This document shows, in pieces, positions 6,234 to 15,569 of a stretch of DNA of 38,675 nucleotides (position 1 is its first letter; each line of letters starts with the position of its first letter). A model generated the notes under the pieces. It was not told the DNA's origin. It was given only the letters and a program-made list of their open reading frames with translations, and ran no database searches. The DNA is from Phycisphaerae bacterium (lineage in GTDB: Bacteria > Planctomycetota > Phycisphaerae > SM23-33), in the NCBI GenBank assembly GCA_016931655.1, contig JAFGEJ010000131.1:1-38675 (forward strand), in the 5' to 3' direction. Made by a program: the position numbers and the translations under genes.

Positions 6234-8456
6234 TCATTTTCGCTTCTTTCTCCCCGTTTTTCCCTTCGATTTCGTTTTTTGTTTTGATTCTTTTTCCCGC
6301 TTGCGGTTCGGCGCTGTTTGGTTTTCGGTTTTTCCACCCTTCACCGGAAGCAGGTTGAGTTGCCGCCGCGCCACGTCCACGCCGAGTACCTGCACACGGA
6401 GCCGGTCGCCCAGGCGGAAGGTCCTGCCCGTCGCCTCGCCGCGAACCGTTCCGGTTTTCGCGTCCACCTGCCACCAGTCGTCGCCGAGGTCTTCCAGGCG
6501 GATCAAACCCTCCGCGAGGTACTTGGGCCACTGCACAAACACGCCGAAATTCGCCACGCCCGTAAGTACGCCGTCGAATGTTTCGCCCTGTTTTGTCGCG
6601 AGGAACTGGAGCGTGAGCACCTGGCGCAGTTCGTTCTCGGCGGCTTCGGAACGTTTTTCGGCTGCGGTGCAGAATCGGCCCAGTTCCACCAGTTCGGAGA
6701 CATCCTCTTTCGGTTCATTGTCAAGCCGGCCTCGACAATACTCCGCCATCAGCCGATGCACCGTCAGGTCCGGGTAGCGGCGGATGGGACTGGTGAAGTG
6801 GGCGTAGCAATCGCTCGCGAGTGCGAAATGGCCGATCTCCAGCGGGGAATACTCGGCGGCCTGGAACGTTTTGAGCACCGCGAGATTGACCGCGTAGCTT
6901 TCGGGCCTGCCCTTGACGCTTGCCAGCAAGGCCTGGATGTCCTTCGGCGTCATGGATTTCGGCAGCTTTTGGCCGCAGGCCTTCACGAAGGCCGACAGGT
7001 CGTTGCCCGCGACGGCGTCCGGTTCCGGGTGGATGCGCCGCAGGAATCCGCGTCCCTCGGCCCGGAGTGTGCGGGCGACGGCTTCGTTGGCTTCGACCAT
7101 GAACATTTCGATAATCGTGTGGGAGTAGGAGGTGTCTTCCGGCACGGCGTCGATCACTTTGCCGTCGTCATCAAGGACGAGTTCGACGGCGGGTAAGTCG
7201 AGGTGGATCATGCCGGCCTTGCGCCGCCGGGCCTCGATCTTCCGCGCGAGAGTTTCCATGTCCTTCACGAGTTCCACGACGGCGGGGTCGTATCCGCCGG
7301 TTTTGCCGTCGCACATATTCTGGGCCTGCTCGTAGGTCAGGCGTTTCATCGAGCGGATGATTGTCTCAGCCAGGCGGGTTGAGACGACGTTGCCGTCGGC
7401 GTCGTAGGTGATGAAGGCGCTTTTCGTGAGGCGTTTTTGGCCTTCCTGGAGGCTGCACACACCATTGGAGAGCACTTCCGGCAGCATGGGCAGGACGCGG
7501 CGGGGAAAGTACGTGCTCGTGCCGCGTTGTTTCGCTTCGGCGTCGAGGGCGGAGCCGGGCCTGACGAAGTGAGCGACGTCGGCGATATGCACGCCGAGCG
7601 TGGTTGTGCCGTCGGCGTTGCGTTCGAGGCTGATCGCGTCATCGTAGTCGCGTGCGTCGGCTGGGTCGATGGTGGCGATGCGGACGGCGGTGACGTCTTC
7701 GCGCGGATGGTCGAGGTTGTCGGGGTCGAATTCGGCCGTCACGCGCCGGGCGTTTTGGAGGGTTTCTTCGTCGAAGTGTTCCTTCAGGCCGTGGGCGTGA
7801 ATGACGGCGCGGGTTTCCACCGCCAGTTCGCCTTCCTCGCCGAGAACTTCGACGATCACGCCCGCGGGCAGGTCGCCCCCGCCCCGGCCGTAGTCCACGA
7901 TCTCCACGACGACTTTCATGCCGAGCTTCGGGCCGGCGGCGCCCACGTCGCGCAGGAGGATCGGCTGGGTGAACTTTCGGCCTTCCGGCAGGATGAAGTG
8001 CACGTCGTCGGTTTTCTGCAGCAGGCCGACGAAGCGACTGGAGCCGCGCCGGAGGATTTCGACGATTCGGCCTTCGTACATCGTCCGCCCGTCGCGTTTG
8101 CCTTTTCGCCGCGCGATGGCGCGCACAAGGTCGCCCGTCATCGCGCCGCCCGCGCCGTCGAGGGGAATGAACAAATCGCCGTGGGCGTTGGGATTTTCCG
8201 GGATCACGAACCCGAATCCTTTGGGATTCTGCCGGAAAAAGCCCGTAACGTCGTTTCCCATTTCGGGCAACGTCAGGGCGCTGCCGCCGCCGAGCACCAC
8301 CCGCCCCTCGTCGCGCAATTGTTTGATCGCGTCGCGGAACGTGTTGTAATTCTCGTCGCCGACGCCCAGCTGCCGTGCGAGCTGGCGGGGCTTAAGCGGC
8401 GGGGAACTCCGCTCGGCGAGATACCGTATAATGGCTTCGGCGTATCGTTCAGGCAT
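6234..8456 (-). CDS. rnr: Ribonuclease R (RNB family 3'-5' exoribonuclease)
   Basis: RNase R degrades structured RNA from the 3' end and takes part in mRNA decay and rRNA quality control. The 740 residues show an N-terminal winged helix (about 1-65), cold-shock domains (from about 70, GFFRQNPKGFGFVIPENPNA), the RNB catalytic domain with its metal-binding aspartates at about 265-280 (TIDPADARDYDDAISLE), GVHIADVAHFVRPGS, the HFTSPIRRYPDLTVHRL motif, and a C-terminal S1 domain (GVLTGVANFGVFVQWPKYLAEGLI). It ends in a Lys/Arg-rich tail (from about 715), typical of RNase R and used for RNA or ribosome contact. No Shine-Dalgarno is obvious before the ATG at 8456. It lies 79 bases downstream of lon and may be read through from it. 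Confidence 0.95.
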   Translation of the reverse strand: MPERYAEAIIRYLAERSSPPLKPRQLARQLGVGDENYNTFRDAIKQLRDEGRVVLGGGSALTLPEMGNDVTGFFRQNPKGFGFVIPENPNAHGDLFIPLDGAGGAMTGDLVRAIARRKGKRDGRTMYEGRIVEILRRGSSRFVGLLQKTDDVHFILPEGRKFTQPILLRDVGAAGPKLGMKVVVEIVDYGRGGGDLPAGVIVEVLGEEGELAVETRAVIHAHGLKEHFDEETLQNARRVTAEFDPDNLDHPREDVTAVRIATIDPADARDYDDAISLERNADGTTTLGVHIADVAHFVRPGSALDAEAKQRGTSTYFPRRVLPMLPEVLSNGVCSLQEGQKRLTKSAFITYDADGNVVSTRLAETIIRSMKRLTYEQAQNMCDGKTGGYDPAVVELVKDMETLARKIEARRRKAGMIHLDLPAVELVLDDDGKVIDAVPEDTSYSHTIIEMFMVEANEAVARTLRAEGRGFLRRIHPEPDAVAGNDLSAFVKACGQKLPKSMTPKDIQALLASVKGRPESYAVNLAVLKTFQAAEYSPLEIGHFALASDCYAHFTSPIRRYPDLTVHRLMAEYCRGRLDNEPKEDVSELVELGRFCTAAEKRSEAAENELRQVLTLQFLATKQGETFDGVLTGVANFGVFVQWPKYLAEGLIRLEDLGDDWWQVDAKTGTVRGEATGRTFRLGDRLRVQVLGVDVARRQLNLLPVKGGKTENQTAPNRKREKESKQKTKSKGKTGRKKRK

Positions 8457-8535
8457 GGGGGCATGGTAGACGCTTTATCGGCCGGGAGCAATGATTTCTC
8501 GTGCGCGTTTGCAGGAAAGGTTTTGTTGGAGTGCC

Positions 8536-10977
8536 TTACTTTCGGCCGGCGCTTTTCTTCACTTCTCCGTCGAGGGCGGCGGATAGAACGTCATTGACGG
8601 TCTTGGCGAAGACAAAGTGGAGGTTTTTTTTGGCGTCGTCGGGCACGTCGATGAGGTCTTTGCGATTCCCCGCCGGCAGGATTACGGTCTTGATGCCCGC
8701 CTGGCGTGCGGCGAGCACCTTTTCCTTCACGCCGCCGATGGGCAGCACCAGCCCGCGCAAGGTGATCTCGCCCGTCATCGCGACGTCGGGTTTTACGGTG
8801 CGATCCGTCAGCAGACTCATCAGCGCGGTGAACATCGCCACCCCGGCGGACGGCCCGTCCTTCGGGACGGCGCCGGCCGGCACGTGAATGTGAATGTCCG
8901 TCGGCACGATGCGGCGCTCATCGACGTGTTTTTTCCGGGCGATGGTTTTCACGAGGCTCAGGGCGGCCTGGGCGGACTCCTTCATCACGTCGCCGATGTG
9001 GCCGGTCAGCAGGAGTTGCCCCTTTCCGGGATAGGCCGCCGCCTCGACGAACAGGATCGTTCCGCCCACGGGCGTGTAGGCCAGTCCCGTCGCGACGCCC
9101 GGTTCGGCCGTCCGCTGGGCCAGTTCGTTTTCGTAGAGTCGCGGGCCGAGCAGTTCGCCGATCAGGCGCGGCGTGACGGTTCGCCCGCGGCTGCGCCCGG
9201 CGGCGACTTTGGCGGCGATGCCCCGGCAGACCGTGCCGATCTGGCGCTCCAGTTCGCGCACGCCCGCTTCGCGCGTGTAGTCCCGGATGATTCTCGTGAC
9301 GGCGGCTTCGTTCCATTTCGCCTGGGAGGGCTTCAGGCCGTTCTGCTTCAACTGGCGAGGCACGAGATATTTCACGGCGATGTGCAGCTTCTCGCGCTGC
9401 GTGTATCCGGGCAGTTCGATCACCTCCATGCGATCGCGCAGCGCCGGCGGCACGGCCCCCATGTAATTGGCCGTCCCGATGAACAACACGCCGGACAGGT
9501 CGAACGGCACGTTGAGGTAATGGTCCTGGAAGGTGTTGTTCTGTTCGGGGTCGAGGATTTCCAGCAGGGCGCTGGTGGGGTCGCCGTGGAAGTCGGCCCC
9601 GAGCTTGTCGAGTTCGTCGAGCATGAAGACGGGATTGTTCGAGCCGGCCTTTCGGATTTCCTGGATAATTCGGCCTGGCATCGCGCCGACGTAGGTGCGG
9701 CGGTGGCCTCGCAGCTCGGCTTCGTCGTGCATGCCGCCCAGGCTCATGCGGATGAACTTTCGCCCCAGCGCGCGGGCGATGGATTGGCCGAGGGAGGTTT
9801 TGCCCACGCCGGGCGGCCCGACGAAGCAGAGGATCGGCCCGCGCGACCGCGGCGCGAGCTTGCGGACGGCAAGGTATTCCAGGATGCGACGCTTGACCTT
9901 TTCCAGGTCGTAGTGGTCTTCGTTGAGTATTTTCTCCGCCCGCCGCACGTCCAGCAAATCCTCCGTGGAGGCGTCCCAGGGCAACTCGAGGATCACGTCG
10001 AGATAGGTGCGGATCACGCTGTATTCGGGCGAGGCGGAGGGAACCTTGTCCAGGCGGTCCAGTTGCAGCAAGGCCTCGTCCCGGACGACGGTGGGCATGC
10101 CGGCTTTGGCGATCCGGGCGCGCAGGTCCTGGATTTCCGCCTGGCGCTCGTCCACCTGACCGAGCTCCTTGCGGATGGCCTTGAGCTGCTCCTGCAGAAA
10201 ATACTGGCGCTGCGTCTTGTCGATGTTGGCGCGGACCTGGGTGTGAATTTTGTGGGACAGCTCCAGGATTTCCACCTGCTGCTGCAGGTCCTCGCTGATG
10301 GTGCGCAGGCGCCTGGTCACGTCCGTTTCTTCCAGCAGCACCTGACGGTGGTCGAGTTCCATTTCGAGGTTGGAGGCCAGAAAGTCCGCCAGCGCGCCGG
10401 GCGGCTTGATGTTGTTGAGCACGACGAGCGCCTCGTCCGGCACGTTCGGCGACAGCTCGATCACCCGCCGGGCCATCGCGCGGACGTTCACCATCAACGC
10501 TTCGGTTTCCTGATCCTGCGCGACGAATTCGTGCACCGGCTCAATTCGCGCCCGCAGGTACGGTTCGGTGGCCAGCCACTCGGTTGTCCGGATGCGCGAC
10601 AGCCCCTGTACGATGAGGTTCAGGCTGTCATCCTCCATGCGCAGCAGTTTCAGGACCATCATAGCCGTGCCGACCTGGTACAGTTCCTGGGGCGCGGGGT
10701 CGTCGTTTTCGGGGTCTTTTTGGCAGAGGGTGGCGATGATTTTCTGATCGGGCAGCAGCGCCGCCAGCAGGCGTCGCGATTTTTCGCGCCGGATGGACAG
10801 GGGCACGATGGTTCCCGGAAACGTGACCTGATTGCGAACAGCCAGGACGGGAAGTTCATCGGGCAGATCGAAGGCGTCCTTTTCCCCGTCGCGGCACGAA
10901 GGATTTGCCGAAACGACGACCGACTGGGTCTCGTCGGCGGGAATGATGTCGGGCTTTTTGGCTGTGGAGTAGTCCAT
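8536..10977 (-). CDS. lon: ATP-dependent protease Lon
   Basis: Lon unfolds and degrades damaged and short-lived regulatory proteins in the cytoplasm. The 813-residue protein has the N-terminal substrate-recognition domain (LPVLAVRNQVTFPGTIVPLS at about 43-63), a coiled-coil middle, the AAA+ domain with Walker A GPPGVGKTSLG and Walker B VFMLDELDKLG, the arginine-rich sensor region, and the C-terminal Ser-Lys protease. The catalytic serine is in PKDGPSAGVAMF and the lysine in GGVKEKVLAARQAGI. The start has GGAG a few bases upstream and is 16 bases from the end of hsp20, so the two genes are almost certainly cotranscribed from the hsp20 promoter. A heat- or stress-induced pair of a holding chaperone and a protease makes functional sense. 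Confidence 0.97.
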   Translation of the reverse strand: MDYSTAKKPDIIPADETQSVVVSANPSCRDGEKDAFDLPDELPVLAVRNQVTFPGTIVPLSIRREKSRRLLAALLPDQKIIATLCQKDPENDDPAPQELYQVGTAMMVLKLLRMEDDSLNLIVQGLSRIRTTEWLATEPYLRARIEPVHEFVAQDQETEALMVNVRAMARRVIELSPNVPDEALVVLNNIKPPGALADFLASNLEMELDHRQVLLEETDVTRRLRTISEDLQQQVEILELSHKIHTQVRANIDKTQRQYFLQEQLKAIRKELGQVDERQAEIQDLRARIAKAGMPTVVRDEALLQLDRLDKVPSASPEYSVIRTYLDVILELPWDASTEDLLDVRRAEKILNEDHYDLEKVKRRILEYLAVRKLAPRSRGPILCFVGPPGVGKTSLGQSIARALGRKFIRMSLGGMHDEAELRGHRRTYVGAMPGRIIQEIRKAGSNNPVFMLDELDKLGADFHGDPTSALLEILDPEQNNTFQDHYLNVPFDLSGVLFIGTANYMGAVPPALRDRMEVIELPGYTQREKLHIAVKYLVPRQLKQNGLKPSQAKWNEAAVTRIIRDYTREAGVRELERQIGTVCRGIAAKVAAGRSRGRTVTPRLIGELLGPRLYENELAQRTAEPGVATGLAYTPVGGTILFVEAAAYPGKGQLLLTGHIGDVMKESAQAALSLVKTIARKKHVDERRIVPTDIHIHVPAGAVPKDGPSAGVAMFTALMSLLTDRTVKPDVAMTGEITLRGLVLPIGGVKEKVLAARQAGIKTVILPAGNRKDLIDVPDDAKKNLHFVFAKTVNDVLSAALDGEVKKSAGRK

Positions 10978-10993
10978 GTCGCTCCATGCTTCC

Positions 10994-11413
10994 TCAGGTC
11001 CGTTTGGGAATCGTCACGAGCAGTTGTCCCGTGCGGTAGATCGCCGTAATGCCGTCGGGGTCCGCGTCGGCGGGCAGTTCCAGCACGCGTGAAAACCGCC
11101 CGTGGTCGATTTCCATGTGCAGCAGTTTCAGTTTTCCGTGCACTTCCGGCGGCGGGGGGGTCGGGCGATGGCCTGTGAGAATCAACTGCCCCTCCCGGCA
11201 TTCCAGGTCGATGGCCTGCGTGCCCGTGCCCGCGAGGTTCGCCACCACGTAGTAGTTGCGGTCGTCCTCATAGATATTCAGGTGCGGCTTCCACGTTTCG
11301 CCGGGACAGTATGTGCAATACCCCGTGCGGAAAACCGTGTCGGTGGCCAGACGAAGCCGCCCCATTGTCAAGGTCTCATCCCGATATTCCAGATCGTCCC
11401 GCGATTGGCCCAT
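10994..11413 (-). CDS. Small heat shock protein, Hsp20/alpha-crystallin family
   Basis: This 139-residue protein is an ATP-independent holding chaperone. The alpha-crystallin domain runs from about residue 43 (KPHLNIYEDDRNYYVVANLAGT) to the end and closes with the family's C-terminal strand, AIYRTGQLLVTIPK. The protein stops directly after that strand, so the usual C-terminal IxI tail that mediates oligomer contacts is missing. An unusual loop of prolines (TPPPPEVHGK) sits in the middle of the domain. I start at 11413 (MGQSRDDLEY) rather than the upstream in-frame ATG at 11503, because AAAGGACG lies just before 11413 and the promoter at 11507-11535 would lie across the longer start. It is first in a two-gene unit with lon. 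Confidence 0.88.
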   Translation of the reverse strand: MGQSRDDLEYRDETLTMGRLRLATDTVFRTGYCTYCPGETWKPHLNIYEDDRNYYVVANLAGTGTQAIDLECREGQLILTGHRPTPPPPEVHGKLKLLHMEIDHGRFSRVLELPADADPDGITAIYRTGQLLVTIPKRT

Positions 11414-11506
11414 GGCGATCCGTCCTTTCCGCGTCCTGTCGGCGAGGGTCCGTCTTGATGAATTTCCGAACGTCTTCACAAAACCCCCGCGGACTCGCTC
11501 CAATGT

Positions 11507-11535
11507 ATTGTACCGCCCGGCCGGGTATTTTCCAA
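11507..11535 (-). promoter_or_regulatory. Sigma-70-type promoter for hsp20-lon
   Basis: On the minus strand TTGGAA (11530-11535) and TACAAT (11507-11512) are separated by exactly 17 bases. The predicted start site would be near 11500, leaving an 85-90-base leader before the hsp20 ATG. No CIRCE inverted repeat is visible in this leader, so heat control, if present, would act through another regulator. Confidence 0.6.
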
Positions 11536-11572
11536 GACGCGATTCGTTTCCCGTAAAATTCGCTTTTCTTTA

Positions 11573-11601
11573 TTACATTTTTACGGGTATGTGTCTACAA
11601 T
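11573..11601 (+). promoter_or_regulatory. Sigma-70-type promoter for the TIGR03546/TIGR03545 fusion gene
   Basis: TTACAT (11573-11578) and TACAAT (11596-11601) are spaced by 17 bases on the plus strand. This places transcription start near 11608, about 60 bases before the ATG at 11667. It is arranged back to back with the hsp20 promoter. Confidence 0.55.
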
Positions 11602-11666
11602 GCGTCACGTGGGCGATGGATTGTCTTGTCACGTTCCTGTGGGTCCATTGGGAAAGGAGACCTGCC

Positions 11667-13088
11667 ATGAATCCGATCAAGATGCTGCGAAAACTGGGCG
11701 CCGCGATTCGCGGAGGCGCCTCGTCGCGACAAATTTATCTGGGTGTGTTTCTGGGATTCGCCGTGGGCATGACGCCCGGCGTGAATCTCACCATGATCGC
11801 TTTCTTGTTGTTGCTGTTGCTGCTCAATACGAACGGTTTCTTCGCGGGCGTTTCGCTGATTCTGGGAAAGGTGTTGTGTCTGCTGCTGGCGCCGGTGACG
11901 TTTCACCTGGGATACGCCATGATTCATTCCATGGGCCTTTCCGGGCTGGTTCGCGCCCTGGCCGATACCCCCGTCCTGGCGCTGCTGGACTGGCAGGTGT
12001 ACTGCGTGATCGGTTCGCTGCCGCTGACCATCGTCGGCGGCGTGGCGCTGGCGATTGCCGCCACGCTCGCGATGCGGAAAGTCCGCCTGGCCGTCATCGC
12101 CGTCCAGGGCGACCACGAAAAACTTCGCGCCGCGACGCAAAAGATCTGGATGCGATTCCTCCTCTGGCTGGCGCTGGGGAAATCCAAAGCCACGCTCACC
12201 GAAGCCCTGAAAAAGAAAACACCACTGTTTCGCAAGGGGCGGCTGATCGGCGGGATCATTGTCATGGCGATATTGATGATCCCGTGCATTCTGTACCTCG
12301 ACGCCGCCGTCAAGAGCGGCATCGAGGGCGGCGCGGGATTCGCCAACGGCGCGGAAGTGAACCTGGATTCCGCCGGCCTTTCGTTGCGGGAAGGCATACT
12401 CACGCTGGAAGGCCTGCAGGTAACCAACCCCGCCAAGCCGGAAGAAAACCGCGTGCAGGCGAAGAAAATCGTCGCCGACGTGAGCATCGCGGCGCTGCTG
12501 ACCCGCCGGCTGGAAATCGACCTGATCTCCTGCGATGAGATGAAACTCGACGCGCCGCGGGAAAAACCCGGCGAGGTATACCGCAAGCCGGCCGAGGAAA
12601 AAAAGCCGGGCGAGGGTTTGCTGGCGAAACTGCCCGGCGACGTGGGGCAGCTCAAGGAATACTACGAAAAGGTGAAAAACTTCAACGAGAACCTTAAGAA
12701 AGTTCAGGAATACCTCAAAGGCGACGGCGAAAAACAACAGCAACAGCAGCCGGACCCGGAAGAACTCAAGCGCCGCGCCGAGGCCGAGGGATACTTCCGC
12801 CTTTCCGCGCAGGACGTGCTGGCCGAACGCCCAAGCTGGCTGATACGACAACTGGAAGTGTTGCACGTGGAAATTCGCGAAGGTCTGCCGACGTTTAACA
12901 TCGAAGGCAAAAATCTCTCCAGCAAGCCTTCGCTGGTGGAAGAACCCATGAGCTTGAAGGCCGAACCGGATAAGAAAGCCATTGAGGAATGGAAGTCCAA
13001 ATTGACCGGCAGGAACACCGGCGAGCCGAAGGAAGAAACAAAAGGCGAAAAAAAGAAAGGCCTTCTGGACGGTGTGCTGGGAAAATAA
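11667..13088 (+). CDS. Membrane protein joining TIGR03546-like and TIGR03545-like domains
   Basis: The 473-residue protein starts at 11667, behind GGAAAGGAGA; an open frame extends upstream to 11313 but lacks such a site. Residues 1-160 have the pattern of the small membrane family TIGR03546 (MNPIKMLRKLGAAIRGGASS, QIYLGVFLGFAVGMTPGVNL, several hydrophobic segments). From about 185 a new membrane anchor (GGIIVMAILMIPCILYLDAA) leads into a domain like TIGR03545: AEVNLDSAGLSLREGILTLE and GLQVTNP, then KIVADVSIAALLTRRLEID. This resembles the AsmA-like start of envelope proteins. A helical, charged stretch (about 325-360) and a short poly-Gln follow. The two families are usually separate neighbouring genes of unknown function; here they are one chain. 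The second part is shorter than the family's usual length. The role is unknown; an inner-membrane/periplasm function is inferred. Confidence 0.7.
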   Translation: MNPIKMLRKLGAAIRGGASSRQIYLGVFLGFAVGMTPGVNLTMIAFLLLLLLLNTNGFFAGVSLILGKVLCLLLAPVTFHLGYAMIHSMGLSGLVRALADTPVLALLDWQVYCVIGSLPLTIVGGVALAIAATLAMRKVRLAVIAVQGDHEKLRAATQKIWMRFLLWLALGKSKATLTEALKKKTPLFRKGRLIGGIIVMAILMIPCILYLDAAVKSGIEGGAGFANGAEVNLDSAGLSLREGILTLEGLQVTNPAKPEENRVQAKKIVADVSIAALLTRRLEIDLISCDEMKLDAPREKPGEVYRKPAEEKKPGEGLLAKLPGDVGQLKEYYEKVKNFNENLKKVQEYLKGDGEKQQQQQPDPEELKRRAEAEGYFRLSAQDVLAERPSWLIRQLEVLHVEIREGLPTFNIEGKNLSSKPSLVEEPMSLKAEPDKKAIEEWKSKLTGRNTGEPKEETKGEKKKGLLDGVLGK

Positions 13089-13157
13089 AACGCGATCTTT
13101 CGGTTATTCCATTGCTCTGTTGAAATCATGAAAAACAAAGAAAATCAGCCACAGAGG

Positions 13158-13245
13158 ACACAAAGGTCACAAAAGAAGAAGAAATCAAAACCATTTTGTT
13201 GTTTTTCCTTCGAGACCTTTGTGTTCGTAGTTTACCCCATAGGGG
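13158..13245. repeat. Imperfect inverted repeat (ACACAAAGGTC) and CCCCATAGGGG palindrome
   Basis: ACACAAAGGTC (13158-13168) is repeated in inverse as GACCTTTGTGT (13214-13224), and CCCCATAGGGG (13235-13245) follows. The first belongs to the widespread CACAGAGGACACAAAGGTC repeat type. The second is the same core found at 6082-6092. The element lies between two converging genes. No standard terminator is recognisable here. Confidence 0.65.
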
Positions 13246-13272
13246 TGGCAAAAAAATCTTTTCAACAAAGCA

Positions 13273-15555
13273 TTATTCCATCATTTCCAGGTGGGTGAGG
13301 CGCAGGACGAGGCGTTTTTGGCCGGCGTCGTGGAAGAGCACGTCCGCGCGGGTTTCGGGCCAGGAGCGGGAGAGCTTCACGAGCTTTCCGACGCCGAACT
13401 TCGGGTGATGCACCATGCAGCCGGGCCGCAGATGCTCGTATTCCGGCGGGAAGGGCATCTGATCGTCGTCCGAAAAAGAGGAAAGTGCGTCGTCGGCTTT
13501 CAGGGCGCGCTGGACGGCTGCGTCCTCGCGTTGGGCGAACGTTTCGATGGCGGATCGCTCATGCGTTTCGGCGTAGAATCCGCCGCGCTGCTTCGGCCGG
13601 CGAAGACCTTCGGGCGCGAGCGTGGCGAGATCATCGACCTCGACGGCCTCGGCGCCGATTTCCGTCAGGAAGCGGGATGCCGTCTGGGCCTCCTGCACGC
13701 CCCGGACGCGCCGCGAGCGGGCCGACAGCAGCGTCAGGTGGTCCTTCGCCCGCGTCATGCCCACGAACGCCAGGCGACGCTCCTCCTCCAGTTGAAACAG
13801 GTCCTCGCTTTCGCCGAACTTCCTCGCGCCGCGTTGCCAGGGCAGGACGTTTTCCTCGCAGCCGACGATAAACACCATCGGAAACTCCAGGCCCTTGGCG
13901 GCGTGGAGGGTCATAAGTGTCACCGCGCCCTGATCGCCGGCGAAGTGGTCGGCGTCGCTGACGAGCGAGACCTGCTGGAGATATTCCGCGAGGGGATGTT
14001 CATGTTCTTCCTCGTCGAACTCAGCCGCGTCGCTGATGAGTTCGTCCACGTTCGCGCGGGCCTGCTGGGTTTCCTCGTCTTTCCTGTCGAACATTTCCTC
14101 CAGGCCGGTGCGTCGGAGCACCTCTTCCAGGATTTCTCCCACGGGTCGTGAGAGGTCTTTTTCCAGTTCCGTCATCACGTCGGCGAAGGCCTTGACTTTT
14201 TTCCGCGTGGCGGCGCCCAGGTTCACTTCCTCGACGCGCCTGGCCGCCTCCAGCAGCCCGATGCGCCGATCGGCGGCGAACAGGCTCAGCTTGTTTACCG
14301 TCGTGGCGCCGATGCCGCGGGCGGGCGTGTTGATGATCCGCGCACAGCTCAGGTCGTCGGCGGGATTGGCCAGCAGCTTCAGATACGCCAGCACGTCCTT
14401 GATTTCCTTGCGGTTGTAGAACTCCACGCCGCGCGCGACGCGGTAGGGGACGCCCACGTGTCGCAGGCCTTCTTCGATCACGCGCGAGATGCTGTTGACG
14501 CGGTAGAAGACGGCTACGTCGCTGTAGGCGCCGCCGGCGATACGGTGGTCTTCGATGCGCCGGGCGACCTGGCGGGCCTCGGCGTGTTCGTCGTTGACGT
14601 ACACCACGCGGACCTTCCGGTCGCCGGGGCGATGGGTGAACAGGGCCTTGCGCTTGCGCATCGTGTTGTGCTGGATCAGCCGGCTGGCGGCCGTCAGGAT
14701 CGGCTGGACCGAGCGATAATTTTCCTCCAGGCGGATTACGCGGGCGTTGGGGTAGTCCTGCTCGAAGCCCAGGATGTTGTTGATGTCCGCGCCGCGCCAG
14801 GCGTAGATGCTCTGGTCCGGGTCGCCGGTGGCGCAGAGGTTTTCATGGTCCAGGGCAATGGCGTGGGCGATGAGGTACTGGGCGCGATTGGTGTCCTGGT
14901 ATTCGTCGATCAGGACGTAGCGGTATCGTTCGCCGAGGCGTCGGCGGACGTCGGGATGGTCGCGAAGCAGGCAGGCCATGTGCAGCAGCAGGTCGTCGAA
15001 GTCCAGCGCGTTGTTCCGGCGGAGGAGTTGTTCGTACTTTTTATACACCTCAGCCACCTGGCGGTCGAAGAATTCCCCGGCCTGGCCGGCGAACGCGTCG
15101 GCGGACTTCAGATCGTTTTTCGCGTTGGAAATTCTCGCGTGCACGCGGGCGGGCGTGAGATACGCCCCGGCGAGATTCAGTTCGTTGATGGCGGCCTTGA
15201 CGACCTTCAACTGGTCGTCGCGGTCGTAGATCGTGTAATTTCCCGACAGGCCCCGGCGGTCGGCGAATTGCCGCAGCAGGCGGGCGCAGAGGGAATGAAA
15301 CGTGCAGATCGTGGCGCCGCGCGGCGTGCGCAGGTCGATTACGCGTCGGCGCATTTCCTCGGCGGCCTTGTTCGTGAAGGTGATCGCCAGGACGTGATAC
15401 GGCTCGACGCCCCGTTGCACGAGATAGGCGACGCGTCGCGTGATGACGCGCGTTTTTCCGGACCCCGCGCCCGCGAGCACCAGCAACGGTCCGTCGATAT
15501 ACGTAACCGCCTCGCGTTGCGGGGCGTTCAGATCGGCCAGGAGATCCGACATCAT
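13273..15555 (-). CDS. UvrD/PcrA/Rep-type superfamily 1A DNA helicase
   Basis: This 760-residue ATP-dependent 3'-5' DNA helicase acts in repair and in removal of obstacles from DNA. All SF1A motifs are present: Q-motif LNAPQREAV, motif I LAGAGSGKTRV, Ia AITFTNKAAEEMRRR, motif II VLIDEYQDTNRAQ, motif III DPDQSIYAWRGADINN, motif IV VIRLEENYRS, motif V VTLMTLHAAKGLEFPMVF and motif VI ERRLAFVGMTRAKDHL. The C-terminal part has a PcrA/UvrD-like tail with MVHHPKFGVGKLVKL (about 725-740), a Tudor-like segment known to bind RNA polymerase in PcrA/UvrD. The start at 15555 (MMSDLLADLNAPQ) has AAGGA 5 bases upstream; a second ATG at 15552 is equally possible. It is 14 bases behind the PH-domain gene, so it probably belongs to that transcript. 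PcrA versus UvrD cannot be settled. Confidence 0.93.
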   Translation of the reverse strand: MMSDLLADLNAPQREAVTYIDGPLLVLAGAGSGKTRVITRRVAYLVQRGVEPYHVLAITFTNKAAEEMRRRVIDLRTPRGATICTFHSLCARLLRQFADRRGLSGNYTIYDRDDQLKVVKAAINELNLAGAYLTPARVHARISNAKNDLKSADAFAGQAGEFFDRQVAEVYKKYEQLLRRNNALDFDDLLLHMACLLRDHPDVRRRLGERYRYVLIDEYQDTNRAQYLIAHAIALDHENLCATGDPDQSIYAWRGADINNILGFEQDYPNARVIRLEENYRSVQPILTAASRLIQHNTMRKRKALFTHRPGDRKVRVVYVNDEHAEARQVARRIEDHRIAGGAYSDVAVFYRVNSISRVIEEGLRHVGVPYRVARGVEFYNRKEIKDVLAYLKLLANPADDLSCARIINTPARGIGATTVNKLSLFAADRRIGLLEAARRVEEVNLGAATRKKVKAFADVMTELEKDLSRPVGEILEEVLRRTGLEEMFDRKDEETQQARANVDELISDAAEFDEEEHEHPLAEYLQQVSLVSDADHFAGDQGAVTLMTLHAAKGLEFPMVFIVGCEENVLPWQRGARKFGESEDLFQLEEERRLAFVGMTRAKDHLTLLSARSRRVRGVQEAQTASRFLTEIGAEAVEVDDLATLAPEGLRRPKQRGGFYAETHERSAIETFAQREDAAVQRALKADDALSSFSDDDQMPFPPEYEHLRPGCMVHHPKFGVGKLVKLSRSWPETRADVLFHDAGQKRLVLRLTHLEMME

Positions 15556-15569
15556 TTCGATCCTTCGTT

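Noticed and set aside
8617-11049. Very long open frame on the plus strand opposite lon (about 810 codons)
   Set aside because: It mirrors lon over its whole length; its product is rich in His, Arg, Gln, Gly and Val with no recognisable domain, as expected from the antisense of a high-GC gene.
11414-11506. CIRCE element in the hsp20 leader
   Set aside because: No TTAGCACTC-N9-GAGTGCTAA-like inverted repeat is found.
11595-12866. 423-codon minus-strand frame opposite the TIGR03546/TIGR03545 fusion gene
   Set aside because: Its product is low-complexity His/Gln/Arg sequence; the plus frame has a good promoter, ribosome-binding site and family motifs.
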